DNA of 40,744 bases from an uncultured Clostridia bacterium (lineage in GTDB: Bacteria; Bacillota; Clostridia; UBA1381; UMGS1253): assembly GCA_934457145.1 (NCBI GenBank), contig CAKSHP010000021.1, forward strand, positions 1 to 40,744, in the 5' to 3' direction. Under the pieces are notes generated by a model, which saw only the letters and a program-made list of their open reading frames with translations, ran no database searches and had not been told where the DNA came from. Below are positions 8,843-17,367 of the stretch, piece by piece (position 1 is the stretch's first letter; every line of letters starts with the position of its first letter). Made by a program: the position numbers and the translations under genes.

Positions 8843-10117
8843 TTATTGCCTTACAACATAATTTCTAAGCTTATTGTAGCAGATTTCATCTATCATGGCG
8901 CAGATTTTCGTTCCGTTTTCCGTGTAATCTTCCGATATAACAAGCTGGTTTTTGTGAAGACTTTCCACAATTGCGCCTTCGCTGTACGGAATAAGAAGAA
9001 AAACCTTTTCCTTTTTGCCGGGAACGGCGTTTTCTATTGCGCGCATAAGATCGTCTAAGCCCTCATGTGTTTTAAGGCTTGTAAAAACGGTATATGTGCT
9101 GTTCGGAACGCTTTTTATAAGAAAATTTTTATCTTCGCACAAATCGATTTTGTTTAAAACACAAACCGTCGGCTTGCCGGCAGCTCCGAGCTGGTCTAGT
9201 ATATCGCAGACAATTTGTATGTGATTTAAAAACTCGGGGTTTGAACTGTCGATAACATGAATTAAAACATCGGCAAGAGCCGCCTCTTCGAGCGTTGATT
9301 TAAACGCTTTTATAAGGTGGTGCGGAAGCTTTCGTATAAAGCCGACAGTGTCAATTAAAGCAATTTTTCGCCTGTCCGACAGAGTTAAATCGCGGATTGT
9401 CGGATCAAGAGTTGCAAAAAGCTTGTCCTGCGCTAAAACGTTCGCTTCGGTTAAATAGTTTAAAAGGCTTGATTTTCCGGCGTTTGTGTAGCCGACAAGA
9501 GCAACGTTTATGCGTCCGTCCTTTTTGCGGCGGCTACGCAAAAGCTCTCTGTGCGATGCGATGTCCTTTAATTCCTCTGAAAGCGACGATATTTTTTTTC
9601 GTATGTGGCGGCGGTCGGTTTCAAGCTTTGTTTCGCCGGGCCCTCTCGTGCCTATTCCGCCTCCGAGACGCGAAAGCGAATTGCCGTATCCTACAAGACG
9701 CGGCATCATATATTTAAGCTGAGCAAGCTCAACTTGAATTTTGCCTTCTTTTGTTATGGCTCTTGCGGCAAATATGTCAAGTATAAGCATTGTGCGGTCA
9801 ATTACTTTTAAATCCAGCGCCTCGCCGATATTTCTTATCTGAACGGGCGAAAGCTCGTCGTCGAAAATAACGGTTGTTGCGCCTGTTTCGCATGCGGCAA
9901 GGCGTATTTCTTCAAGCTTGCCTTCGCCGACATATGTTGCGCTGTCGGGCGCAATACGGTTTTGTATGCATATTCCGACGGTTTCGACATTAGCCGTTTT
10001 CGCAAGCTCGTAAAGCTCGGCGATCGATTCGTCGGTTGTGTCGTTTAAAATATCGCCGCTTCCGGTGTGTACACCGGCAAGTATGGCTTTTTCCTGTTTT
10101 TCTTCGGTTTTTATCAT
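8843..10117 (-). CDS. hflX: Ribosome-associated GTPase HflX
   Basis: A 424-residue GTPase that binds the large ribosomal subunit and splits stalled or hibernating ribosomes. The N-terminal domain has the glycine-rich hallmark LGGGIGTRGPGETKLE (151-166). The G domain carries G1 GYTNAGKSS (209-217), G3 DTVGF and G4 NKID. A C-terminal domain ends VVRQ. The ATG at 10117 follows CGGAG. It is transcribed ahead of yigZ. A second AraC gene lies 80 bases upstream on the same strand without an obvious terminator, so some read-through is possible. Confidence 0.95.
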   Translation of the reverse strand: MIKTEEKQEKAILAGVHTGSGDILNDTTDESIAELYELAKTANVETVGICIQNRIAPDSATYVGEGKLEEIRLAACETGATTVIFDDELSPVQIRNIGEALDLKVIDRTMLILDIFAARAITKEGKIQVELAQLKYMMPRLVGYGNSLSRLGGGIGTRGPGETKLETDRRHIRKKISSLSEELKDIASHRELLRSRRKKDGRINVALVGYTNAGKSSLLNYLTEANVLAQDKLFATLDPTIRDLTLSDRRKIALIDTVGFIRKLPHHLIKAFKSTLEEAALADVLIHVIDSSNPEFLNHIQIVCDILDQLGAAGKPTVCVLNKIDLCEDKNFLIKSVPNSTYTVFTSLKTHEGLDDLMRAIENAVPGKKEKVFLLIPYSEGAIVESLHKNQLVISEDYTENGTKICAMIDEICYNKLRNYVVRQ

Positions 10118-10197
10118 AAAAATCTCCGTTTCTTCTATTGTGAAAATAATGTAAAAAATGTGTTAAACTCAATATTGTATCTTTGCTTTTTTAAGCT

Positions 10198-11052
10198 TTA
10201 CTTACTGTTTTTTCTGTATGACGCGGGCGATGTGCCGATAATTTTTTTAAACTGCGCGGAAAACCGTGCCGGCGATGAAAAGCCGACGGCTGAGCTTATC
10301 TGTTCAATGCTTGAGCCGGTTGAGTCTAAAAGGTTTACGGCATTTGATATTTTAACAAAAAGCACATATGCGTGAAGCGGCATACCGGTGTATTTTTTTA
10401 TTATGCTGTTTACATAGTTCGGATGAAAATTGAAAAACGCGCCTATCTGTTTGTTTGATATATCATGATTATAGTTTTCGTGTATATATTCTATAATTTG
10501 CTTTGCCGCATTTGAATATGTGCGGTTATTATTGTCGCTGCAAAAAGAATTTACGCACTCTAACAAAACGTTTGTCATCAGCATGCTTAAACGGCTGCTG
10601 TAGTACAGCGGCTTTTTTTTGCTTATATCCGACATTTCAATCAAAGTGTTTTCAAGCTTTAACATATTATTAACGAAAAGCGCTTCGTTTAGCATATCCG
10701 TATCGGTAAAGCTTATATGCTCCAGAACAAGGTTTTCGTTATAGTCTGTGCCGGCAACGGCGGGGCTTATCGGAAAGCGGCGGTTAAAGTGGTTATATGT
10801 ATAGTCAAAGTTTATTGCTATATAAACTGCATGCTTATCGGTATGAAAGCGATAGCGGACATCGGAATTTATTATAATCAGACTACCGCGCGCAAGCTGA
10901 TATGTTTTGTTTTTGGTTTCTATTTTTCCGTTGCCCTTATACATGTAAAACAAGCGTGCGTCATACGGTATCTGCACGGGGTGATAAGTTTTATTTGAAA
11001 ATTCAAGATATCTTATATACCGCACAAACGGGTGAATTTGTTCAAAATACAT
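10198..11052 (-). CDS. AraC family transcriptional regulator
   Basis: A 284-residue regulator. The N-terminal half is a cupin-like sensor (LARGSLIIINSDVRYRFH, about 50-70). The C-terminal double helix-turn-helix spans about 185-284: ISNKQIGAFFNFHPNYVNSIIKKYTG, then ISSAVGFSSPARFSAQFKKIIGTSPASYR. The ATG at 11052 follows GGAGG. It has its own strong promoter and is divergent from the dcw cluster. It has no metabolic gene beside it, so its targets cannot be inferred; involvement with hflX-yigZ or with the dcw cluster would be guesswork. Confidence 0.9.
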   Translation of the reverse strand: MYFEQIHPFVRYIRYLEFSNKTYHPVQIPYDARLFYMYKGNGKIETKNKTYQLARGSLIIINSDVRYRFHTDKHAVYIAINFDYTYNHFNRRFPISPAVAGTDYNENLVLEHISFTDTDMLNEALFVNNMLKLENTLIEMSDISKKKPLYYSSRLSMLMTNVLLECVNSFCSDNNNRTYSNAAKQIIEYIHENYNHDISNKQIGAFFNFHPNYVNSIIKKYTGMPLHAYVLFVKISNAVNLLDSTGSSIEQISSAVGFSSPARFSAQFKKIIGTSPASYRKNSK

Positions 11053-11097
11053 ATATGCCTCCGATGCTGATTTAAAACTTATTAATTCATAATACTA

Positions 11098-11126
11098 ATT
11101 ATATACTATTTGCCGCATGTTATCAA
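11098..11126 (-). promoter_or_regulatory. Sigma-A promoter of the second AraC gene
   Basis: On the minus strand: -35 TTGATA (11126-11121), a 17-base spacer, and a consensus -10 TATAAT (11103-11098). The leader is about 40 bases. The stretch 11127-11233 between this and the dcw promoter is AT-rich and holds nothing else I can name. Confidence 0.75.
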
Positions 11127-11233
11127 GAGTGAAAATATGCACAAAAAAAGCCTCGTAAATTATGCAAAAAGGCCAAAAGATACCCAAACGGAATATATAT
11201 TTAAAAAAAATGAAAAAAATTTTAAAAAAACAC

Positions 11234-11262
11234 TTGATAAATTTGTAATTATAGTGTAAAAT
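11234..11262 (+). promoter_or_regulatory. Sigma-A promoter of the dcw cluster
   Basis: -35 TTGATA (11234-11239), a 17-base spacer, and -10 TAAAAT (11257-11262). The predicted start near 11269 is immediately followed by the direct repeats proposed as the MraZ operator. The leader to mraZ is about 145 bases. Confidence 0.7.
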
Positions 11263-11270
11263 TACGTTAA

Positions 11271-11310
11271 AAGGGTATGAAGTGTTATAAAGTGTATAAA
11301 GGTGGTATAA
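11271..11310 (+). promoter_or_regulatory. Putative MraZ-binding direct repeats
   Basis: Four direct repeats of 9-10 bases lie in tandem: AAGGGTATG (11271), AAGTGTTATA (11280), AAGTGTATA (11290) and AAGGTGGTATA (11299). MraZ binds short G-rich direct repeats of this spacing near its own promoter, described as AAAGTG-type boxes in Mollicutes and TGGGN in E. coli. Position just after the predicted transcription start fits autorepression of the cluster. The assignment is from pattern and position only. Confidence 0.6.
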
Positions 11311-11413
11311 AAACTCTTAAACAAGACTAAAAAATTGTTAAAGGGGAGCGTGCCGCTTTTTTAGGCATTTATACGCAAATTAAAAATCATTAAGAAACCG
11401 GAGGTGAGATGGC

Positions 11414-11854
11414 TTGTTTATAGGGGAATACGATCATAACGTTGACGCAAAAGGCAGAGTGAGCGTGCCGGCAAAATACAGAAGCGGCGCTGAGAGCGAA
11501 AAGTTTTATATAACAAAAGGGACAACGGACAGATGCCTTTTTGTGTATCCCGAAGAAGAATGGCAGAAAATCTGCGGCAAGCTTGAATCGCTTCCGACAA
11601 TCACAAACCCCAAAGCGGCAGACTTTGTAAGAACATTTGCCGCAGGCGCATACGAATGTGAAGTTGATAAGCTCGGAAGAATTAATATTCCGCTTAAGCA
11701 AAGAATTTATGCAGGAATTGAAAAGAGCGTTAAAATTCTCGGAGTGCGCAATCGCTTTGAAATTTGGGACAGTGAGATATGGAACGAAAAGGAACAGAGC
11801 ATTAATTTGGAAAGCACGCTTGAAACTATGAGCGAAATAGGACTTGACTTTTAA
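11414..11854 (+). CDS. mraZ: Transcriptional regulator MraZ
   Basis: A 146-residue protein with two AbrB-like MraZ repeats. The first is FIGEYDHNVDAKGRVSVPAKYR and the second AYECEVDKLGRINIPLKQR, each with the conserved DxKGR/DxxGR core. MraZ forms rings that bind operator repeats and controls the dcw operon. It starts with TTG at 11414, 7 bases or so after GGAGGTGAG; the nearby ATG at 11409 is followed by a stop after four codons. It is the first gene of the cluster, with rsmH 19 bases downstream. The tandem repeats upstream are its likely target. Confidence 0.95.
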   Translation: MFIGEYDHNVDAKGRVSVPAKYRSGAESEKFYITKGTTDRCLFVYPEEEWQKICGKLESLPTITNPKAADFVRTFAAGAYECEVDKLGRINIPLKQRIYAGIEKSVKILGVRNRFEIWDSEIWNEKEQSINLESTLETMSEIGLDF

Positions 11855-11873
11855 TTTTGGGATGTGAGAATTA

Positions 11874-12809
11874 ATGGAGTTTCATCATGTGCCGGTTATG
11901 CTTTTTGAATGTATACAGGCGCTTAACATAAAATGCGGCAAAACATATGTCGACGCAACGCTCGGCGGTGCGGGCCACAGCTTGCAGATTGCCCAGCGCA
12001 TAGGAGATAACGGACGCTTAATCGGAATAGACCGCGACGAAGCTGCAATAGCGGCAGCAAAGAAAAGGCTTTTTCCGTTCGGCGATAAAATAACATATGT
12101 GCATGATAATTTTTCAAATATAGAAAATATTTTAAATAATTTAAATATAGATAAAATCGACGGTGCATTAATCGATTTGGGAGTGTCGTCTTATCAGCTG
12201 GACGAAGCCGAAAGGGGCTTTAGTTATATAAACGATGCGCCGCTTGACATGAGAATGGACAGGCGAAGCGAAAAAAGCGCCTATAATGTTGTAAACGAGT
12301 ATTCTAAAGAAGAGCTTGGCAATATCATTTTTAAATACGGCGAAGAAAGATGGGCAAAAAGAATAGCTCAGTTTATTACAGAAAAAAGAAAAATAAAGCC
12401 CATAGAAACAACCGGAGAGCTTTGCGATGTGATTTATGCGGCAATTCCGGCAGGCGCCAGAGAAACCGGAGGCCATCCGGCAAAAAGAACTTTTCAGGCA
12501 ATAAGAATAGAAGTAAACGGCGAGCTTGAAATAATTGAAACGTCAATCCGCAGTTTTGTTAAAAGGTTAAATCCCAAAGGCAGACTCGCGATAATAACGT
12601 TTCACTCATTGGAAGACAGAATAGTTAAAGAAACGTTTGCGGATTTGGCAAAAGGATGCATATGTCCGAAAGAATTTCCGGTGTGCGTGTGTAACCGCAA
12701 GCCGGAGGGCAAAGTTTTAACAAAAAAGCCGATAACGGCAACGCAGGACGAGCTTGAAAGAAACTCGCGCTCAAAAAGCGCAAAGCTGAGAGTTTTTGAA
12801 AAAAAGTAA
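11874..12809 (+). CDS. rsmH: 16S rRNA (cytosine-1402-N4)-methyltransferase RsmH
   Basis: A 311-residue SAM-dependent methyltransferase (MraW) that methylates C1402 in the decoding centre of 16S rRNA. It opens EFHHVPVMLFE, has the SAM-binding DATLGGAGHS motif (about 28-37), GVSSYQLDEAERGFSY, and the C-terminal FHSLEDRIVK and RSKSAKLRV signatures. Length is normal. The ribosome site before the ATG is weak (GTGAG), suggesting coupling with mraZ. Its place directly after mraZ is the standard dcw order. Confidence 0.96.
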   Translation: MEFHHVPVMLFECIQALNIKCGKTYVDATLGGAGHSLQIAQRIGDNGRLIGIDRDEAAIAAAKKRLFPFGDKITYVHDNFSNIENILNNLNIDKIDGALIDLGVSSYQLDEAERGFSYINDAPLDMRMDRRSEKSAYNVVNEYSKEELGNIIFKYGEERWAKRIAQFITEKRKIKPIETTGELCDVIYAAIPAGARETGGHPAKRTFQAIRIEVNGELEIIETSIRSFVKRLNPKGRLAIITFHSLEDRIVKETFADLAKGCICPKEFPVCVCNRKPEGKVLTKKPITATQDELERNSRSKSAKLRVFEKK

Positions 12810-12874
12810 TAAAAAGGGATTTAAAATACATTTGAAAAAGCCACGCATTCGGCGTGAAAAAGGGGGATTTACAA

Positions 12875-13348
12875 ATGAATAACAGACCTGTTATAACAGG
12901 AAATCTTGCCTATAGGTTAGACGATACCGCGCAGAGTCTGCCCGCAAAGCATACAGTGCGCGCAAATGACGCGCAAACTCGCAAACAGGCGGTAAAGAAG
13001 GTTAATTTGGCGGTTATTCTTTTTTATATTGTTATCATAGGCGCAATGGCGTTTTGCCTGATAAGCAGGGAAGTTAAAATCTATGCAAAAAATTCTCAGA
13101 TTGCGGCTATGCAGTCGGAGCTTATGAATTTGCGTTCGCAGTCAAAGCAGCTTTCAATGGAAGCTGAAGGCGAGCTTGATTTTAAAGAAATCGAGCAGAC
13201 GGCAGTTAATAAATATAACATGAAAAGACCTGAAACGCATCAGATTGTTTATGTTAATCTTCCTCAAAACGACTACATAGAAAGTTCGGCAAAAAACAAT
13301 GAAAAAAGCTTTACTCAAAAAGTTTTAGGAATAATAAGAAAATGGTAG
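12875..13348 (+). CDS. ftsL: Cell division protein FtsL-like
   Basis: A 157-residue bitopic membrane protein: about 43 cytoplasmic residues, one membrane helix (about 44-63, LAVILFYIVIIGAMAFCLIS), a coiled coil (about 68-97) and an extracytoplasmic tail with IEQTAVNKYNMKRP. FtsL links FtsQ and FtsB/DivIC to the septal synthase. Sequence conservation in this family is low; the call rests on topology and on its place between rsmH and the penicillin-binding protein. The ATG at 12875 follows AGGGGG; an in-frame GTG at 12854 lacks a site. A 160-base spacer with a strong hairpin separates it from spoVD. Confidence 0.85.
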   Translation: MNNRPVITGNLAYRLDDTAQSLPAKHTVRANDAQTRKQAVKKVNLAVILFYIVIIGAMAFCLISREVKIYAKNSQIAAMQSELMNLRSQSKQLSMEAEGELDFKEIEQTAVNKYNMKRPETHQIVYVNLPQNDYIESSAKNNEKSFTQKVLGIIRKW

Positions 13349-13400
13349 TATTATTATATATTGAAAAAGAATAAAAAATTAAAGCTTTAAAACACACAAG

Positions 13401-13449
13401 AAGTAAGACCTTCGGGCGCAGCGGCCTGTGAAACAGGTCTTGCTTTTTG
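13401..13449 (+). promoter_or_regulatory. Long hairpin followed by a T-run in the ftsL-spoVD spacer
   Basis: AAGTAAGACCT (13401-13411) pairs with AGGTCTTGCTT (13435-13445) over 11 positions with one G-T, and five T end at 13448. The 23-base loop can form a second small stem. The 3' arm can instead pair with GGCCTGT (13423-13429) to form a shorter stem, again just upstream of the T-run. Alternative pairings of this kind fit a partial terminator or attenuator inside the division operon. No function is demonstrated. Confidence 0.5.
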
Positions 13450-13508
13450 TGCCTTTAAGGAAAAATATTTTTTTGCAAAATCAGTTTTGGGAAATGGAGG
13501 AAAAATCT

Positions 13509-15704
13509 TTGAACGTTCCAAAAAAGAAGGTGCGGACGCGTATTTTTGTTTTGATGCTTACTTTTTGCTTTGTGCTGACGCTGCTCACGGTGCGGGTCGG
13601 CTACTGGCAGATTGTGAGAGGATCGGAACTTAAAAAAATTGCCGAAGCAAACCAAACGCGTGATGAAATGATAACTCCCAAAAGGGGAACAATATATGAC
13701 AGAAACATGAAAGAGCTTGCCGTGAGCGCTTCGGCATACACTGTTGCCGTTGAGCCGCCTTCTGTTGAAAATCCGGAAATAACGGCAAAAACTCTTTCGG
13801 AGCTTTTAGAGCTTGACTACCAGACTGTTTACGATAAAATCACTAAAAATGCGGCATATGTGCGGATTAAAAGACGTGTGGACGCCGACACGGCGGTTAA
13901 AATCAGAGAACTTAAAGCCGATAAGGACAACGGAAAATATTATAAAGGCGTTCTTTTGGAGGACGACACAAAAAGATACTACACCGACGGTACCCTTGCG
14001 CCTCAGGTAATAGGATTTACGGGTGATGACGGGCAGGGGCTTTACGGAATTGAAAAAAGCTATGAAGACGTTTTAACGGGCGTTTCGGGAAGAGTTATTT
14101 CCGCAAGAAACGCAGCCGGAGTGGATATGGGATTTCGCTATGAAAAAAGATATGATTCGGTTGACGGGGCAAACGTTGTTTTAACTATCGACGAAACAAT
14201 ACAGCGTTTTGCGCAGACATATCTTGAACAGGCTGTTTTGGAAACAAACCCGAAATGCGGAGCGTTTGCGCTTGTTATGGCGCCCAAAACCGGAGAAATT
14301 CTTGCTATGGCAGTGTCGCCGGGATTTGATTTAAACAAACCGTTTGAAATTATATCGCAGGAAGATATCGACGCGCTTTCCGCTATGGCGGACGGAGATG
14401 AAAAAAATCAGAAACGAAACGAGATTTTAAACCGTCAGTGGAGAAACAAGGCGGTAAGCGATACATATGAGCCGGGGTCGGTTTTTAAAATTGTTACTGC
14501 GGCAATGGCGCTTGAAGAAGACGTTATCTCGTCAAACGATTCGTTTTACTGCAAAGGCTATACAACCGTTGCCGGCACGCCTATAAGCTGCTGGAAAAAG
14601 GTCGGCCACGGTGCGGAAAACTTTAAACAGGGGCTTGCAAACTCCTGTAACCCCGTGTTTATGGAAGCCGGCAGAAGGCTCGGAGCAGAAAGATTTTTTA
14701 AATACTTTAAAGCGTTCGGGTTTGCGGACAAAACCGGGTTTGACCTTGTCGGTGAGGGAGAAAGTCAGTACTACACCGACAAAAATATGCATGAAGTTGA
14801 GCTTGCAACAAGCTCGTTCGGTCAGAGTTTTTCTATAACGCCGCTTCAGATGATTTCTGCGGTTTCTGCGGTTGTAAACGGCGGATATCTTATAAAACCT
14901 CATATCGTGAAAGCGTTTACCGATAATAACGGCAGCGTTATCCAAAGCTTTGAGCCGGAGGTTGTGCGCCAGGTTATTTCAAAAGAAACTTCAAAAACAA
15001 TGTGCGATTATCTGGAAAACGTTGTTTCAAACGGAACAGGTAAAACCGCAAGAATAGACGGCTACCGCATAGGCGGCAAAACCGGTACTTCGGAAAAACA
15101 GCCGAGAAATCAGGGAAATTATATAGCTTCATTTCTGGGCACTGCGCCGGCAGACGATCCTGAGATAGTGTGTCTTGTGGCAATCGACGAACCGACGGGA
15201 GCTTTGTATCAGGGAAGTCAGATATCCGCGCCGGTAGCAAGAAACATCATGGAGTCAACGCTTAGATATCTGCATATTGAAAAACAGGATGCAGAAGGCG
15301 ATAAATACACCTCCAAGGAAGTTATAGGCGTAAGAAACCTTCCTCTTGCCGAAGCGGAAGAAAAAATTAAAAACGAAGGATATCTTGTTAAAGTTAAAGG
15401 CGACGGCGACACCGTGCTTGAGCAGATGCCTGCTCCGGGAGGCCTTTTGCAGGAGGGCGGAACCGTTATTTTATACACTTCAAATTCCGAAGTGGAAAAC
15501 GTTACTGTTCCGGATTTAACAGGACTTAACGCTCAGACGGCGAAAAAGCGCCTTGAAGAACTCGGACTAAATATCGAGGTGCTGGGCGCAAGCCTGTACG
15601 ACGGTTCACATTCGCCGGCATACAAGCAGGACCCCGCCGCGGGTACGTCGGTCAAACCGGCAACCACGGTGAGAGTTGAGTTTATGTATATGGAAGGCGA
15701 TTGA
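13509..15704 (+). CDS. spoVD: Class B penicillin-binding protein, SpoVD/FtsI type, with PASTA domains
   Basis: A transpeptidase of 731 residues that cross-links septal or spore peptidoglycan as partner of a SEDS protein. It has one N-terminal membrane helix, a dimerisation domain with RGTIYDRN, then the transpeptidase with SVFK (324-327), SCN (379-381) and KTGT (524-527), all intact. Two C-terminal PASTA domains follow, starting EVIGVRNLPLAEAEEKI and NVTVPDLTGLNAQTAKKRL. TTG at 13509 is chosen because GGAGG lies 8 bases upstream; ATG at 13494 has a poor site. With only one such gene in the cluster it may act as the division FtsI, the sporulation SpoVD, or both. Confidence 0.92.
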   Translation: MNVPKKKVRTRIFVLMLTFCFVLTLLTVRVGYWQIVRGSELKKIAEANQTRDEMITPKRGTIYDRNMKELAVSASAYTVAVEPPSVENPEITAKTLSELLELDYQTVYDKITKNAAYVRIKRRVDADTAVKIRELKADKDNGKYYKGVLLEDDTKRYYTDGTLAPQVIGFTGDDGQGLYGIEKSYEDVLTGVSGRVISARNAAGVDMGFRYEKRYDSVDGANVVLTIDETIQRFAQTYLEQAVLETNPKCGAFALVMAPKTGEILAMAVSPGFDLNKPFEIISQEDIDALSAMADGDEKNQKRNEILNRQWRNKAVSDTYEPGSVFKIVTAAMALEEDVISSNDSFYCKGYTTVAGTPISCWKKVGHGAENFKQGLANSCNPVFMEAGRRLGAERFFKYFKAFGFADKTGFDLVGEGESQYYTDKNMHEVELATSSFGQSFSITPLQMISAVSAVVNGGYLIKPHIVKAFTDNNGSVIQSFEPEVVRQVISKETSKTMCDYLENVVSNGTGKTARIDGYRIGGKTGTSEKQPRNQGNYIASFLGTAPADDPEIVCLVAIDEPTGALYQGSQISAPVARNIMESTLRYLHIEKQDAEGDKYTSKEVIGVRNLPLAEAEEKIKNEGYLVKVKGDGDTVLEQMPAPGGLLQEGGTVILYTSNSEVENVTVPDLTGLNAQTAKKRLEELGLNIEVLGASLYDGSHSPAYKQDPAAGTSVKPATTVRVEFMYMEGD

Positions 15705-15749
15705 TTTTAAAGACGTTTAAAATCTGGCATTTGCGACAAAGGAGAGATA

Positions 15750-17192
15750 TTGGCTGTGAAAATTTGTGATATTGTAAAAGACATTGAAATTATTTCGTTT
15801 GACGGCGATTTAAATGAGCAGATAAACGAAATTGCATACGATTCGAGAAACGTTAAAGAAGGCGACGTTTTTGTGTGCATAAAAGGCTATAAAACGGACG
15901 GACATAAATATGCTGCATCCGCCGCGGAAAAAGGCGCAAAGATTATAGTTGCCGAAGATAAAATCGACGTTTGTGCAAAGGTTATGTACGTAAAGGACAC
16001 AAGATGCGCCTTAGCGCTTATGGCAAAGGCATATTTTGCAGATCCCATGAAAGGTAAAAAGCTGATAGGCGTAACAGGAACAAACGGCAAAACAACCGTT
16101 ACCTATCTTGTAAAAAAGATTTGCCGGGACCATAATATGAAGCTTGGATTAATAGGCACAAACCAAAATATGATCGGAGACGAAATTATCCCGACCGAGC
16201 GCACAACACCCGAATCTTTTGAGCTTTACTCGCTTTTTGACCACATGGCAAAGAAAGGCGCCGACGGTGTGGTAATGGAGGTTTCAAGCCATGCGCTCGA
16301 CCTTAAAAGAGTGTACGGCTGCGAATTTGAAACGGCAGTGTTTACAAATCTTACGCAGGATCACCTTGATTTTCACGGCACTATGGAAAACTATTTTAAT
16401 GCAAAAAAGAAACTTTTTTCAATGTGCAAAAATGCGGTTATAAATATTGACGATGAATACGGAAAAAGAATTTTGCCGTCATGCAAATTTTTAAGTTACG
16501 GAATTGAAAACGAAAAAGCGTCGCTTAATGCAAAAAATATAAAAATTTCCGCCTCGGGCGTGAATTTTGATTTGGTTTATGAAAATCAAACATACGATGC
16601 ACATTTGCCCATACCGGGAAAGTTTTCCGTGTATAATGCGCTTGCAGCAATCGGAGCTGCGGTTTCTTTAAAGATTTCGCCCCAAGATGCAGTAGACTCG
16701 TTAAAAACCGCACACGGCGTTAAGGGAAGATGTGAGGTTGTTAAAACAAACACGCCGTATACGGTTATAATAGACTATGCGCACACGCCGGACGGACTTG
16801 AAAATATTATTTCAACAATAAACGAATTTAAAGAAAACCGGGTTATAACGCTTTTCGGCTGCGGCGGCGACCGCGACCGCACAAAGCGCCCGATTATGGG
16901 CAAAACAGCCGGAAAATTTTCCGACTTTTTGGTTGTTACTTCGGATAATCCCAGAAGCGAGGATCCGGCAAAAATAATCGACGATATAATGCCCGGAGTG
17001 CTGGAAAGCGGCTGCGAATATATAAGAATTGAAAACCGCCGCGAGGCAATAAAATGGGCAATGGAAAACGCAAAGAAAGGCGACATTATCATTCTTGCGG
17101 GCAAAGGCCATGAAACATATCAGATACTTAAAGATAAAACAATTCATTTTGATGAAAGAGAGGTAATTGCCGAGGTGTTAGCCGGCAAATAA
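15750..17192 (+). CDS. murE: UDP-MurNAc-tripeptide synthetase MurE, meso-DAP type
   Basis: A 480-residue cytoplasmic Mur ligase that adds the third amino acid to UDP-MurNAc-dipeptide. The ATP site is VTGTNGKTT (108-116); the central domain has EVSSHALDL and FTNLTQDHLDFH. The C-terminal DNPR (399-402) is the known selectivity motif for meso-diaminopimelate, so the peptidoglycan is predicted to be DAP-type. It starts with TTG at 15750 after AAAGGAGAG (5-base spacing); a GTG two codons later is less well placed. Its gap to spoVD is 45 bases; murF follows after a 175-base structured spacer. Confidence 0.95.
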   Translation: MAVKICDIVKDIEIISFDGDLNEQINEIAYDSRNVKEGDVFVCIKGYKTDGHKYAASAAEKGAKIIVAEDKIDVCAKVMYVKDTRCALALMAKAYFADPMKGKKLIGVTGTNGKTTVTYLVKKICRDHNMKLGLIGTNQNMIGDEIIPTERTTPESFELYSLFDHMAKKGADGVVMEVSSHALDLKRVYGCEFETAVFTNLTQDHLDFHGTMENYFNAKKKLFSMCKNAVINIDDEYGKRILPSCKFLSYGIENEKASLNAKNIKISASGVNFDLVYENQTYDAHLPIPGKFSVYNALAAIGAAVSLKISPQDAVDSLKTAHGVKGRCEVVKTNTPYTVIIDYAHTPDGLENIISTINEFKENRVITLFGCGGDRDRTKRPIMGKTAGKFSDFLVVTSDNPRSEDPAKIIDDIMPGVLESGCEYIRIENRREAIKWAMENAKKGDIIILAGKGHETYQILKDKTIHFDEREVIAEVLAGK

Positions 17193-17232
17193 CGGCGCAA
17201 AAGTTTGCGTAAACCTTAAAAGAATTTAATTG

Positions 17233-17352
17233 CCCGGGCGGATTTTAAAGGCAAAACCTTAAAAAATAATGCGTCCGGGAAAAATAATCTCTTATCATTT
17301 TTCCCTGCGGATAAGAGAAATTTATTTATCGTTTGTGCCGGTGCGGGGCGGC
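17233..17352 (+). promoter_or_regulatory. Three consecutive hairpins in the murE-murF spacer
   Basis: Stem 1 pairs CCCGGGCG (17233-17240) with CGTCCGGG (17272-17279) and continues past one mismatch; an AAGG/CCTT stem lies inside it. Stem 2 is a perfect 9-bp pairing of TCTCTTATC (17288-17296) with GATAAGAGA (17310-17318). Stem 3 pairs GCCG (17337-17340) with CGGC (17349-17352), shortly before the murF ribosome site. None is followed by a clear T-run, so they look more like RNA processing, stability or translational control elements than terminators. Confidence 0.5.
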
Positions 17353-17367
17353 AAAACGGAGATTATT

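Noticed and set aside
11271..11310. Tandem repeats considered as a short CRISPR
   Set aside because: Units are 9-10 bases with no spacers, and the site follows a promoter; MraZ boxes explain it better.
11347..11362. Possible terminator in the mraZ leader (AGCG, CGCT, T-run)
   Set aside because: The stem is only 4 bp with a 3-base loop, too weak to call.
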